From Pisaster brevispinus (Eukaryota; Echinodermata; Asteroidea; Forcipulatida; Asteriidae): 64,000 nucleotides of DNA. The first letter of the stretch is position 1; each line of letters starts with the position of its first letter. Location of the stretch: NCBI GenBank assembly GCA_023634235.1, contig JAMKCF010000014.1, positions 3,237,501 through 3,301,500 of the forward strand, written 5' to 3'. Made by a program: the position numbers and the translations under genes. A model generated the notes under the pieces. The model had not been told where the DNA came from. It ran no database searches and saw only the letters and a list, made by a program, of their open reading frames with translations. Below, one piece after another: positions 37,401-50,270 of this stretch.

Positions 37401-40400
37401 AAATAAAATGTTGAATATTTGCAAATATCCCAAAGTCAACGCTGTAAGGAAGCCAACTTATTGAATAACTTTTCAGAATTTCGGAACGATATTTGTATTC
37501 TCGTTTATTTTAATATCTTTGGAAAAAATTGTCTAAGTGATTTCAGAAACGAGACTTTCGTTGTTTTGGAAAACAAAAAGCAAACTTGACTCTGAGTTTG
37601 GTGGCAGCAGATAACGTTACACAGACAGCAGAGCAAGTTGGAGACGTCACTTCTCGACGAAACTCTTACATTTTAAAATGAAATATTTGGATGCGGGAGA
37701 AGAAAGTGAAGTGAGAAAAGAAGAAGCACGAGCGAAGATGAAAATAAAGATGAGAGGACGGTGTAAATCATAAGGGGCGGTAGAAGGAGGAAGTAAGGAT
37801 AGGGGAGAAGTGGGGATGGTAAATTAATAGAAGAAGGACAAGCTGAAATTATGGAGAAGGAATTGAGGCGAACCCAGAATTTCAAAGAGAGATATAAAAT
37901 TATAGATTAACTGCTTTTGTCACGAGCACAAAGTGTAAAGTTCTAGGCACCGTAAAGTTACAACACTTTAACCCCCCCCCCCAAAAAAAAAAATTAAATG
38001 TGTATTGATATCATGACCAGTTACCAGAGGATGTTTAACAATTTGTTGCTGTGACATTGACTCTTTGGCTGTTATTGGATGTGTTTATTGTCGTTGACTG
38101 TTCTGTTTTTGGCTGTGACCATTGACTGTTCTGTAATTGGCTGTGGCCATTGACTGTTCTGTAATTGGCTGTGGCTATTGACTGTTCTGTTATTGGCTGT
38201 GGCTATTGACTGTTCTTTTATTGGCTGTGACTGTTGACTGTTCTGTTATTGGCTCTGGCTTTTGACTCTTCTATTGGTGGCGGTGGCTATTGACTGTTCT
38301 TTTAGTGGCTGTGACTATTGACTCTTCTATTGTTAATACATCTGAAGTTGAGGGTGTTTTATTAACGTAATAACTTATTATCATGCTGATCAAAATTATT
38401 GATTCTTTCCTTTAACTTTACCGTTCTATTATGTTGCTTTTGTAATTTTGTTGTTGTAACTCCCTACTCAATATTTGTTAAATTTTTATTTAACGAAATT
38501 GTGGGCTTTGTTGCTTCAAAACTTCCCCAAGACAAAGATTACTCTTTTACCTTAGTTATTGTTATCAATTGTTTCAACTTGCTGTGGAAAACGATTTCAT
38601 GATCTGTGTATGCTAGTTCGGCCCATCGATAGTATTTCGGAGTTCCATAATTTGCAGGGCACTAAAGGCCCTATATTTTGGCAGCATAATGGCAAAGTGA
38701 AAACTCAAAATTCTGGTTTCGCCTCTTGGATAGCAAGGATGTTCCGACAGCTATACGTGACATCCTAAATACATTATCAGAGAAACAGTTCAATCCCAGT
38801 GTCCTCAAGCGTTGGTTTTCCGCCAACACTATCGCCAAGTTGCCTGCACGTCTCCGTCGGATGGTCTTCTCCACCCATCCCGTCCCGTAAACCACGGGTC
38901 GCCCGGTCGCTCCGTGTCCCATCTCATTCTCTTGTCCCTGCGCTCACCCGCAATCGACCCACCCAGGCGACAGTGAGAACCACGCGCCACGCATTCATTC
39001 CCCCAGTATCCAGCTTCCAGTTCCCGCCACCGCACTCCGCCGGGCTAATCCCCCGGACAATCTGCGTCCTTTTTCCCATCACACTACGAGAGTAGTGTCC
39101 AGTCACCGAGGCCAGACATTCTCTCGAAGACGGTCGCTGCACGTAGATCGAACCCCTCGAGGTACACCACCAGTTCTTCACACAACCAAGACGTTTCACA
39201 ACTCAAATGGAATATTTCATAGTGATCTAATCCGCTAAATGGCATGCATCCTAAAAACTACATTGTTCAACCAATCTTTCAAAACTTTGCTCTGTGACAA
39301 ATCTTCATCGAGTTGTGATAAGTTAAATTTACAATTGCCAATTTTATTTAACTTCCGTCTATCACACTTGATAAAAAGTTGTCACAAAGCAGGTCTCCAA
39401 AGGATTGGTTCGACAACTTCAATTTTAAGAGAGTGACCCTAACGAACGGGTCTTGTATGTGACCTAACTTAACGTTGACTTGGTTTGAGTTTTGAAGGGT
39501 TTGGGTAACGCCTGGATTCAGTTGCCATTGCACGACTCGCAATGGCTGCCAATCCCCCATCACTCGATGGTCGAGTGATTGAAGGTTTCACGTCAAAACT
39601 TGGCAGTGGTTGCCTCACCATATCCACTGCTACAAGAGTAGACTTAAACTAGTCCAGCGTTTATACACGGTGGTCGAGTGGTTATTTGCGCACCCGATTC
39701 CAGTGTACACCACATGTTTGTGGTGTGCACTGCTGCGCTAGGATGTGAACTAGTCCCCTGTTGGTCAAATGGTAGACCGTTCATTATACCCTACGTGGAC
39801 ATACTTTGGCTAGTCTTATGCCAAAGTTTCCGCCTGTTGCAGCGCTTAAACACCTTCTGCGAAGGGCAATAGTTTGTCACCTATGCCCACTGAAGGTCTC
39901 CGATCCTCTCGCCCAAACGTTTACGTTTGTTTGCCCAGACGTACCCGTTTGTTCGAGCTCAACCTTCTTGTACTTCGCTGAAGTACTTCATACCATTGCT
40001 TGACGTTCCCACAGCCAAGCAATTAAATTCAAAGGTCACCTTTGAATATTTCCCACAAACACAGATGCGTCTCATCAAGCGAGAACGCACCACGAGGTAC
40101 AAGTGCCAAACTATGTACCTCCTTTCGGAAATTTATTGAAATCATCATTGTTCCAACAAACTCCCTTCATGATGTCCCAGAGAAGTTTTGTCTGTCAAAT
40201 TTGCTGCCAGTTTTTGAACCCGAAACGCAATTCTTCAACGACCACTCCATGTCCCGACTTGGGCAGAAAGTACTAAACGGAAACAAGAGCAACACTCTTG
40301 GCCTGAAAGATTGAACGATTTCCCACCGATTAACCCATGGAACGCGAGCTTTCATTTCACCAAATCACACACAAGTTGGTCTCTGTACACGTTCCCTGGC

Positions 40401-41486
40401 CCCCGTGAAGGATGGACGTACATAAAGACTAGAGATATCAAAAGTACACTCGAGCTTCATTAACAGTAAGCCAACATCAAACCAGCTACGAAACAAACCG
40501 CCGGCTAAGCATTTTTACAAATAAATTATGGACAGGCTACCAGCCAAGGTACAAGGAAGGATATAAAGAATGAACTGGTAGCCATTGAAAAGAAGCTTAG
40601 CTTTTTTTTCTGGTCCGCAATCTGCTTGTTAACTCTTTGACATTGGCTCACCACCAGCAAGCACAGAACCCTTAATGAAAATTACTTGTCTAAACAAACT
40701 TGACCTTCTAACACCCTGCCGCAGTTGTCATTTCAGCAGGTTAGCTCTTGACGCTTCGTCTCTGGAATTTCAATGGCCAACAAAACCATTCTCACATCCA
40801 CACTGCATGGGATCGGGTGAAGAGCTTCTTGGCCGAAGATTCGCCTGGTCGTTCTGGTTCCTCGGCATGCAGATTTGCTAGAGATGGTTTCAGACTCCAT
40901 GGCATGTGAAGTACTGAGAATGGTTTCCTAAGCTGTGTGGTGATCAAAAGATAAAAAGTTATGGACATGTGAAGAGAATACTGAGAATAAATCATCTACA
41001 TTACAAGACAGATCATACAAAAACCTGTGAAAGTTTGTGCAAGTTTTGAATACCTTACAATGAGTTATGTTTTAATGGTTTTGAGGCATCGCATGGTGCG
41101 GTATCAATGTATATTCAGTTTGCGATAACATTACGTAAATATCTACTTTGTAGATTTGTTCTTGTTAACTTGTCTTTAATTCCAACTGCTATTTATTCTA
41201 CTGCCGAGGAGTAGATTTCGGAATTCGGGAGACTTTTCAGTTCTGAAAAGAACTGCCCTGCTTATTAAGTACTACCTGGGGAGGAAAGAATCGGCTGGGA
41301 CTACTTTATGTGTGCTTAACCTTGTAAACCTCCCCCTTTTCTTTTTAGTTTGCAGTTAATTTCTCAAGCAGAGTTATGTCTTAGGGTAATAAATTGGTCC
41401 ATTTATCATCCACAAGGGCCTTCTTTATGGCAAAGTCTCTAAACTTACCCATTCGAGGACTGGACAGTTATTGTTGCTTGTGTGAG
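34471..41486. other. Seven-kilobase region without a recognised gene
   Basis: Beyond the 28-bp repeat at 38040-38330 I could not place any feature. The composition changes to C-rich between about 38780 and 39180. A 66-codon open stretch (38690-38890) precedes it but matches nothing I know. A cluster of minus-strand GTAAG donor-like sites lies at 35600-37190. Open frames up to 114 codons at 34952-35324 overlap on both strands and look accidental. Confidence 0.4.
38040..38335. repeat. 28-bp degenerate tandem repeat
   Basis: Around ten units of TGACTGTTCTGTAATTGGCT followed by GTGGCCAT, with increasing variation to the right (TTATTGGCTGTGGCTA, TTAGTGGCTGTGACTA). Confidence 0.85.
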
Positions 41487-44400
41487 TTACTTCTTTTTAT
41501 AGTCGAAGTTTTCGATGTCTTCGATAACGAGCTCGGACTTTTCGTCCTTGGTGATTGGTGCGGTTGGTGGAGGGACAGTGCCTTCCGTGATGGTTGACAC
41601 AGTAGACTGACCGTGTTTTGCGAGGAGATCGGTACAGCCTGGAGCCTCCTTGACCATGATGCATCGGACGGTGACCTCCCTGTGTTGAAAAATTAATCTC
41701 AAAATTGTTTTGGAATCACCTATTTGTAACTTCATGTTTGTTTGTTTTGCTCTGAGCTCTTTGGTTGGCTGTTCTGGTGAAGAACACATCAGATAAAAAG
41801 GTTGGTGCTGCGACTCGACGTTTCGATCAGTTTTAGTGCTCTCAACATCTTCAGGAGAGGCTGTGTTCTATTTGGATATACAGTAATTTTTTTTAAACAT
41901 TTATGTGTGAGGGAAACTTGAACGGCGTCAGACTTGTCAAATCACATCTTTTGCGGAAATTTGTGTGTACATTACTAAGATTAATATTGTGGTCAAGAGT
42001 GTTTTGTTCTGTTTTTGTCGGCGATTTTTCTTCCTCAATAAACCACATTATTATTATTACTAGGGCTTATTCTTCTTACTATGCCAAGCTTTCCAGCTTT
42101 AACCTGGAAATAGCTTGTATCCTAAAATTTTTCCAGGAAAGGTCCAGGAATATGTCTAGAATAATACACTAGAAGTCCGCAAAAATCCCACCGGTACTCT
42201 TTCCGAAATCCAAAATGGCGGTCAAAATGGCCGACATTTTCGAACTTCATCAAAATATTATAAACTAGTTCTTTTTATTAGGCCAACAGCACTAGCTTTA
42301 ACCTGGAAATAGCTTGTATCCTAAAATTTTTCCAGGAAAGGTCCAGGAATATGTCTAGAATAATACACTAGAAGTCCGCAAAAATCCCACCGGTACTCTT
42401 TCCGAAATCCAAAATGGCGGTCAAAATGGCCGACATTTTCGAACTTCATCAAAATATTATAAACTAGTTCTTTTTATTAGGCCAACAGCACTAGCTTTAA
42501 CCTGGAAATAGCTTTATCCTGATTTTTTTTTTTTTCGGGAAAGGTCAAAGAATATGTCTAGAATAATACACTAGAAGTCATCAGAAATTCCTCTGCTCTT
42601 CCCGAAATCCAAGATGGCGTTCAAAATGGCCGCCATTTTCAAACTTCATCACAACTATGCAATCAAACATGTTGAAGATAAAAATAAAGCGTCTAAATGT
42701 TATGCTTTTGAGGCACAAGGAATCAAATGGAATAATTATCCTAAGAATTTGTAATTCATCTAAACCTCAGAATTCTCGTGGCAACTCACATGTTATGCCC
42801 GCGAACTTTAATCTTGCGGGACTCCACCTTCATGTCCGGCTCGAATTTTTTAGCATTCACCAGGAGAGGCTCGGGAAACCTTCTTTTGGCTTCCGGCTTC
42901 ACCTCGGTATGAACAGACTCCGCGTCCTGCTGGTCACCGAGAAGACTTGGCTTTGGTGAGATCTTGATAGAAGAGAAGGAGATCCTGGCGCCTGGAGGCA
43001 GGTGGGAACCGGTTCCATCGAATATGTCTGGTTCTTCACTGTGTTCCCTGTTAACCAATGAAAACTCAACCATTAAATGTTGACTCTACTTTGCTTTCCC
43101 TGTTAACCAAAATTCAGTAATCAAAATGTTGAAAGACTTTTTTTGTTTTCTAGTTTCTGAGACAATATCACAGTTTTGCACGACTTGAAACTCTATAAAC
43201 CAGTTCAGGGATACAATACAGAGTTTCCGAGAAATACTATTTTAATTCACCTAATATTGTGGGTTAAAATGTAATATATTTCTCCAAGTAAAGTAAGTCA
43301 GGGTCCCTGAGCAACTTCTCTAGTGATGAGGTTATTGTTCCCTAAAGCTCCTAATAATCTATAACTCCAGGGGTTACCAAAAGGTGGAAATACCGTCTCT
43401 TCAGTGTACCTTTTGTGGTGTGTAGTTTAATTATTGGCTGGTCCTGTGTCAGTTCCAGACTTGTTTGTGCTTCCGTAAAGCTGGGTTTTTTTCGTTTACA
43501 GAAATCAAAGCCATGGCGTTTTAATCACTGTTTTAATTACCATTTGGGTTGTACTCACTTCGATTCATTGGTGGCCTTCGCTGGATTAGGGTCATCGCCA
43601 AAGGGCCCGATCTTCTCGGCAGTGGCCTCTACTGGTGGAGCTGGTCCCTGCCGTCCTCTGGAAAACAGCCGCTGGAATCCACGCATCACGGCGTTTTTCA
43701 CCTGTGGATTGTTTATGCTCAAATCACAATCTAAAAGCTCCAACGTTGTTTGTCCGTTGGGGTGTTGGGGTGTTTTTATTGTTTGTTGGGGTGTTTGTTT
43801 GTTTGTTTGTTAGGGTTTTTGTCTGTCTGTATATCTGTTTGTTTATTTGTTTGTTTGTTGGGGTGTTGGGGTGTTTGTTTGTTTCTTTCTTTGTAGGGGT
43901 GTTGGGCGTTTGTTGGAGTGTGTGTATGTTTGTTTATGATCTTCCCCAATCCAAGGGAACTCGGCAAACTCCCACAAGGGAATATAAACAACAAGCTAGC
44001 CACAGCCAATCTCTCTCAGACAAACGTTGGTATAATGTCTAACTGCAAAAATCAAGAAATTGTGATTCAGTGACTACAGTACTTATTCTAATCGTTATGA
44101 AATCATCAGTTAGCCTGACCGGATTCGAACCCTCAACATTTTGATTGCAAGTCGTGCGGTCTTACCACTAGACCATGTCACAGGAAGATCATCTAAACAG
44201 ACAAACAAACAAACAAACATCCCCCAACACCCCAACAAACAAACAAACAAACACCTGCAGTGTTAGGCTGTATCCGAATTGGCAGCTACAGCTATACGGC
44301 TATGACTGTCGTTTAGGTTGTTGCTAAGGACATCCTATACTTCAATGCATAATGAAGCCGCGATCAAGCCATAGCCGTAGCTGTAGCCGCCAATTTGGAC

Positions 44401-45893
44401 AAGAAAACGGCATGAAAGAACAAACATTAAAAAAAAAATTCGAATAATAATAGCAGCATGCAATACAAGGTTAGCCTTCCTTAAAATGTAAATCGATTTC
44501 ATCTTCCTTGTGTACACTTTCTGCCTGCAAAACACTGTTGACCCGTTTGGGATGTTTCATAAACAACGCAGTGTCTCATGTTGACATCTGTAGTCTTACT
44601 AGCCCTATATAGGACTCTTCCTCTGTCACTGTATTATAATAGGAAGGTGAAAGGCCGCCAGGGCTATATAGTCTTACCTGCTTGGAGAGGGACAAGGGTT
44701 TAGGGTCGCTCTTCACGGCGTTGTCCTCCTGCACGCCCACACGGTTGGTCTTGGCCCGTGGGATGTTATCTTGTACGGCAGGCTTGACGGCAACGGGAGC
44801 GATACCTCCGGGTCCAGGGGTGGCTGTTCTGTTTCGGGAATTGTTTTTTTTTTTTAAAGGAGTTCAACAACTTGTTTTTTTAATGAGTATTAGTTCATTT
44901 ATTATTTATTAGTTGTTATGTTTAATAACTCACTTTTTTTGGAGGGGGTGTTTGTTTGTTATTATTTAAATTTTCCCAAGTGCAATTTACCTAAGGTATT
45001 TTTTAAAATTTAAATATGCCTCATTTTTTACCCTGTAAAAGTGTGCATGTTTTTATAAAAACCATGTTACAGTCCATAGTATCTTTTAATGCATGTCGGT
45101 GTCATTACTAACGTGTAGCATCAGCGACTTATTTAGTAGTAAGTTTCCTTTTTTCTTGTGCTATCTTTAATCTTGTGAGCTATGAAATTACACAACTCAT
45201 CTGCGAGGTTTTGTCGACAGTTAAAGGAAAACGCGCTGTTTACACTTATCAAAAACTTTGTTTTTGTTTTGTGTTTGTTGTTTGTTTGTTTACACATTCT
45301 TGAAGATATTTTCTCTTCTGAAGGTCTGTAGAGATCATCCATTTAAGAAGTTCATAATGGGAGGAGTATTGGCTCTGAAAACAGCTGTTTTTGTGGACTG
45401 GGCGTTTCAGAAGTACACTCTGCGCGTCTTTAGCAGTGTAATCTGAACCATTCTCCTAAAGGACCAAGTTTCTCAGTGATAGTTACTTCCACATAGTGGA
45501 AATTAAATATGGCACTTTGGTTCAGTGCATTGGTATATTGTTGGCCTTAACAAAGTAACGTAATATTGTGCACTGAGTTCAGAAGGAGCAGTCCTTCAGA
45601 AAATTGGCTATAAAACCGCAAATCCTGAAATATTATTTTAAAAGGATTATCATTGATTTGTTTTAAGCTGGAGAAGAAAAAACACAAAAAAGATTCGTCA
45701 CTTACATCTCGGCTGGGATGATTTCTTTCCAGCCGCAACGCCTATACTTTTCCCCTGATCCGTATTTCGGGATTTTCCTCCCGAAGACCGAGCGCCAGCC
45801 TCCGGTTTTACGTACCGGCTGCTGCTCTTCCCTCTCCCTAGGAGAGTCGAACTCCACCACTTCGCTCCTATTACCACCGCAAAGCACCATCAT
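41487..45893 (-). CDS. Five-exon gene, 310-residue protein of unknown family
   Basis: I do not recognise the product. Reading the minus strand, exons are 45893-45706, 44828-44678, 43701-43559, 43047-42790 and 41679-41487 (stop TAA). All junctions have AG/GT borders and their phases (2, 0, 2, 2) rejoin one frame of 933 bases, which is strong evidence for a real gene. Exon 1 encodes a charged stretch ending GEKYRRCGWKEIIPAE. Exon 2 is Pro/Val/Lys rich. Exon 3 has RGFQRLFSRGRQGP. Exon 4 holds SHLPPGARISFSSIKISPKP and FEPDMKVESRKIKVRG. Exon 5 continues EVTVRCIMVKEAPGC and ends DIENFDYKKK. There is no signal peptide or membrane segment; the protein looks basic and partly disordered, with a possible beta-rich segment across the last junction. 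A stop lies upstream in frame, but an acceptor-like AACAG just before the start leaves room for an earlier exon. The introns contain a 199-bp repeat, a SINE and a foldback element. Confidence 0.72.
42095..42690. repeat. 199-bp tandem repeat, nearly three copies
   Basis: The phrase AGCTTTAACCTGGAAATAGC starts at 42095, 42294 and 42493, an exact period of 199. The first two copies are nearly identical; the third is diverged and ends near 42650. Each contains AAAATGGCGGTCAAAATGGC. It fills the intron between the last two exons of the unknown gene. Confidence 0.9.
43755..43935. repeat. GTTTGTTGGGGTGTT-type microsatellite
   Basis: Alternating GTTT runs and TTGGGGTGTT blocks fill part of an intron of the unknown minus-strand gene. 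The complementary motif (CAAACAAACA, CCCCAACACCCC) recurs at about 44200-44252. Open frames over this stretch are artefacts of the simple repeat. Confidence 0.85.
44111..44182 (-). mobile_element. tRNA-like SINE head, minus strand
   Basis: On the minus strand the sequence has a box A-like TGGTCTAGTGGTAAGAC, the core GACTTGCAATCA and box B GGTTCGAATCC. The same family lies in plus orientation at 49475-49550. The anticodon stem does not pair, so it is a SINE remnant and not a tRNA gene. Confidence 0.6.
44274..44398. mobile_element. Foldback element, GCTACAGCTACGGCT family
   Basis: The left end CCGAATTGGCAGCTACAGCT and the right end AGCTGTAGCCGCCAATTTGG are inverted copies extending about 29 bp to CGGCTATG/CATAGCCG, around a 65-bp core (GTTGCTAAGGACATCCTATA). 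It lies in an intron of the unknown gene. A diverged relative is at 26250-26365. Confidence 0.75.
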
Positions 45894-46924
45894 AAAACTG
45901 TTTTGATTATCAAATTATTGCGACGTGGTAAAACAATTATCAGAGCAAGTTTCTGACCTTGTTCTCTCAAGAGACTTTTTTTTTTGTTCTGAACTTTTTA
46001 TGCACGTTGTATCTGAACAGAAGTTTGTGTTTGCAAACTGCGTTCATTCGTTGCAGTGCGTTGCGTTTGTTTCTGTGACGTACAATGGCAGTGTTGGCGT
46101 TGAGAGCGCCCCCGCGCGTCATACGCGTCAAAAAGACTACGCAAGGGTGTCTCGCGCGCTTTCGAACAAGCACCCGTTAAGTGCGCGACTTTGTCTCCTT
46201 TCACACGTGGGCCTATTTTCATGAGTATGCTTACCTACCTTAAGCCAAGAAACGGCTCTTAACGTCACCACTGCTTGGCTCTATTTTATAAAGCCGTTTA
46301 CCGGTAAGCAAATTATTGCGGTTACTGAAGCAGAACAAAATTGTGTAAGCAGAAGTGTGCTACAATCGAAAACATTTGACAGCACGTGTGCGCGTTCATG
46401 TTTATTGTTGCGTCACTCAACTGGCAAGCGGGCAAGTGGCTGGCGTGCATTTCGCTCATTGCTTACAGTAGTGCTTACGTAACAGACCCTTGGAGCCAAT
46501 TTCACAAAAAGCTAAGATTAGTCTTATTACTGTGAAACACTTTAAACAGCTAAGCAAAGTGTAAGGTCACAATAGAAATCACGCGACTCATCTCAAGATG
46601 AATCTTCGTGAAATCGATCCTTGATCTCATTTTGCCTCGGTGAGGGTGCTTTTTGAAGTGTGAATGTTGGCTTGTAGTTTTATGCACTGCAAACTTCATG
46701 TTTCTATATTCACACAGATATTTGGTTGTTCATTACTTGATCGACCGCCCCATACTTCAAACTGCAACACTAAGTTAATTGGCTCTGGTATGAGGTTTGC
46801 AGTCAGGTTCGGGATTGATTCAATTTGTACTGATTTTTACGAAGTTCTGTAATGAAGTTCTGTGATAAAGAAAACTTTATACAGGTGTATCAATCGAAGT
46901 TTCAATGTAATTAATTCAAAATAC

Positions 46925-47077
46925 CTTCATTATAATCATAAAATTTCTTGTCATTTTCAGGACTACATGTTCTTTGAGATGACGTAAGAACTGGCCCAAA
47001 TTCGGCATGGAGAAAGATCGAAGGCCTTGGACTTCCCTTCCATCGTCGTCCACAGCTATTATTTCCACGTCAGCCAT
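46925..47077 (-). CDS. Candidate first exon, 51 codons
   Basis: On the minus strand an ATG at 47077 opens MADVEIIAVDDDGREVQG and runs to IIMK, then AAG|GTATTTTG, a reasonable donor in phase 0. The acidic start and even codon use look exon-like, but I recognise no family. It does not join in frame with the first exon of the 310-residue gene through that exon's AACAG acceptor. It could be a separate gene's first exon or chance. Confidence 0.3.
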
Positions 47078-48350
47078 TCGACAAAATTGCTTCCATTTAG
47101 AATAAGTAACATGTTTGCCGTATGAACAAAACAAAGGCGAGGTTAATTTAACCTTCGTCTTTTTTAGTGTAATTGTTTTTAAGGGTATAACTCAATTATT
47201 TCATGTCCTAATAGTGTATATAGAAAAGGGTATAAAAGCAACCAAATTCTCAACGGTTATTGGTAAACTACATGTAACTTAACCTGTCCACTGTAGTATT
47301 ACAGGTTTAATGTTAACTTAAACAGTCGTTAACTTTTGAACCGAAAGTTGACGCCTGTTTAAGTTTAAATTAAACCTGGAAATTATCTGGAATCGTTTTT
47401 GGTTTGCTTTTTTTTTTTTTTCCCCGAGGGGAAATTGCAGTGCAACATAAAGTAGTTTTCAACCATCATTCAACCCGTTGTTAACATTAGGTATACATTT
47501 AATTCTATAAAAGCGGTAAAAAGAGGCAATCGGGTCCAAGTCCCAGTGACCCGTTGCTTTTTTTCTCTCTCTTTTTTTTCGAAAGCCCGGTTTTATTAAA
47601 AGTACTGCTCTTGGAAATACAAAAGAACTGCTCTTGAAAATAAAAATACCCGCTTTTGAAAATAAAAATAACTTCTTTTGAAAATGCTTTTGAAAATAAA
47701 ATAGCGATGACACTAATGGGCTTCCGTACACCCTTGGACACCGCTCTGCTCATTGAGGCGTAGATACAAAAGGTATGGGGTGTTATGACCGAGCGGGCAA
47801 GTGCATGCACTGGTCTCAACAAGCTCAGTGTTTCTGTTCAGCTACGTATTATTATATAGGTTTAGTCTGTACACCTAGCTCTTCAACTCCGCTGAGATGT
47901 GGCAGAACTGCTACCTCGGAAATCTGTGTACGTACTTTCCCCTCTTTTTTGATAATTTATTTAGTTTGTTGATATTTAAATAATATTTATATTGCTCGTA
48001 CATGTACATATGAAGACCACGTCTGTGACAATGATCAATGATGGTGAAATTGTGTACATTTTAAGTGTTGAAAAAAAATGTGTGACATTCTCATTGTATT
48101 GGGCCCATATTCCTCTACTCTAGCCCACCTTAGGTGTTAAGGCTTTCTAACGTGTGATATAATTTTATTTGTAGTTGGTTGTTTCATGGTTGTTTATAGA
48201 TGTACACCCATACATGTACAGTCCATGACTTTCTGCTGGATGGATATGCAGACTGGATCCTCATGCCTCGCCATAGTTATAACATTAACATAAACAGAGC
48301 ACCAGTCTACTTACACCATTGCGCAACAATGGCCCTTTTTAAAAACAACT

Positions 48351-48585
48351 GGGCCTAATTTCATGGCTCTGCTTACTGCCGAATTCTGCACTTACGGTCA
48401 CCATTCTTCGCTTACTAGTCAAGCGCCGAATTTCTACACTAGCTGTGTAAGCGAAGAATCCCTAGAATCTGGAGTACACAAGACAAAATTCCCTACTAAC
48501 CCGTGAAATACGCTTGACGTAAGCGTGGAATTCCCTGCTTCGGTAATTCTTTGCTTACAGTAACTAGAGCCATGAAATTGGGCCC
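48351..48585. mobile_element. MITE with GGGCCCAATTTCATGGCTCT ends
   Basis: The ends match inverted over 20 bp with one difference (GGGCCTAATTTCATGGCTCT at left; the right end reads AGAGCCATGAAATTGGGCCC). Inside, GCTTACT, AAGCG and CGAAGAATCCCTAGAATCTG words resemble the 18857-19113 member. Confidence 0.85.
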
Positions 48586-49474
48586 TTCTTGGCCTTGAGC
48601 TCGGGTTCGAAAAGGGTCAATATCATGTAAATTTGACACTTGCAGCGGCTGCTAAAGCGTATCGCTGACCTGTGACTGCTTTTGGTTTTGTTTACATTCG
48701 TTAATTATGTGACACATTTTTGTATTTTTACAAAAAGGATTGTCTATGATTCGACATCACTAAATTACGTAAACAGGAACTGGTATACTTCTTTAAATGC
48801 TTCCATTATTCAAAGGACATTCTTAAGAACACAAGTGTCATGACACAAGTGTCAGGATAGTGAACACAAAAGTTGCGGTCGGATGTGGAAATTTTTACCA
48901 TTGTATTTCCAAGTGCACCTAATGAACCTACAATTTCCAGGCTCTATTATCTTTAACAAACATGGATAAAGCAACATATAATATACTTTGTATTGAGCTA
49001 TGTCTTAGAAAGTAAAACTGGTTTTTGGTTTGCAGGTTATGACTGCTTTTGGCAACTTGCTCCAAGAAAATTAATGAATGGTCCAATACAAGGCGCTTTG
49101 TGAATTCTGAGAGAGGTGAACAACTGTGCAGTCTTCTCTTATTTCATAAGCTCGGAATTACATGTACTTTTATGTATAATTTAAGGATCTTTCAACACTA
49201 AAGTGCATCTCCCAAACCAATAAATGAATTAGTTAATCCAAAAAACTGAGAATGAATAATCATGAAGCAACAGTTACTTGTTTATATACATTTTTTTTTA
49301 TATAAACATGGTTTTGTGAACATTGTTTTTTTGTGTGAACTCTTTTATATACAAAGCTTGAAATGATGTATGGCTGTTACTGCTATTTTGCATATCAGCG
49401 CTGTCGTTCATTTCTTTGCATTATTGATCATAGAATCGAGTGCACAATCAATAAATGCCCATGACGCAAAACGT

Positions 49475-49550
49475 GTCACTGTGGTCCAGTGGTTAGACCG
49501 CAGGACTTGCAATCACAATGTTGTGGGTTCGAATCCTACCGAGCTAACCA
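49475..49550 (+). mobile_element. tRNA-like SINE head
   Basis: It shows box A-like TGGTCCAGTGGTTAGACCG, the core GACTTGCAATCA and box B GGTTCGAATCC, then ACCGAGCTAACCAC. It is homologous to the minus-strand copy at 44111-44182. The stems are too mismatched for a functional tRNA. Confidence 0.6.
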
Positions 49551-50270
49551 CTGGTTTCACGATGACTTTAACAAGTAGAGGAGTCTAGTTACTGAATAAT
49601 AATCTCATAATCAAGACAATAAACCACTGTTTATATCGGACAGATTGGCTGTCGCCAGTTCGGTGTTTATTTCCCCATGTGGGAGTTCCCTAGAGGGAAG
49701 ATCATGCATTCAATGAAAAACTTATTTCAGTCCTCAGACAGAAGCACAAGCCTCCGTCACATGTCTGTGTCCAGGAGGCTTCGAGAAAGTTGTGCATTAA
49801 TACGGAATCAAGAGCTACTGCTCCAGTCATTGTGAACAGAGTCCAATCCATGATAAACTCCCCGTTGCTATTCTCATCTTCCATGTAGGTTTAGCTGTAC
49901 GTTATCTGAAGCACATGTCCTGCACAGTAAATCCACTTTACTATAGTTTTACTTGTATTAATTCTTTCATGCGAGAGAATTGAAGAATCCACACAATCAG
50001 GCAAAAGTCCCTCTCACTGTTCCCTTACTGTCTCTTTGAAACTTTCAAAAGCTCCTGGCAACAGTAGTTGATGTTCTTGTGGGAAATTAATGCAGAAAGT
50101 GTACAAGCTGTTTTGGTTTGAGGTTGTCTTAAAGCAGTCTTGTAATGTACATTTGTACATGTATTATGTAAAGTTCTACAGGAACATATCAAGGGGCACT
50201 GTGGCATTGACCGTGAAAGCTAATGCCTCCATAGCCACCCATGAACAATCAAACGTGAAACTTCAATGTT

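Larger units (their letters stand above)
45894..50270. other. Intergenic region with one candidate exon and MITEs
   Basis: The stretch separates the unknown minus-strand gene from the 3' end of eIF4E2. It holds fragments of GGCCCAATT-type and related CTAAGATTAGTC-type short elements (46240-46640), a candidate first exon (46925-47077), a full MITE (48351-48585) and a tRNA-like SINE head (49475-49550). The parts at 47100-48350 and 48600-49470 show nothing recognisable. The 3' UTR of eIF4E2 probably occupies some hundreds of bases left of 50270. Confidence 0.45.

Noticed and set aside
38690..38890. 66-codon open stretch (contains LDSKDVPTAIRDIL) as an exon
   Set aside because: The composition looks partly coding, but there is no ATG, no convincing acceptor or donor, and no family I can name. 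It might be a degraded retroelement fragment.
44111..49550. Functional tRNA genes at 44111-44182 and 49475-49550
   Set aside because: Box A and B words are present, but acceptor and anticodon stems do not pair. The two share a family with each other and fit SINE heads.
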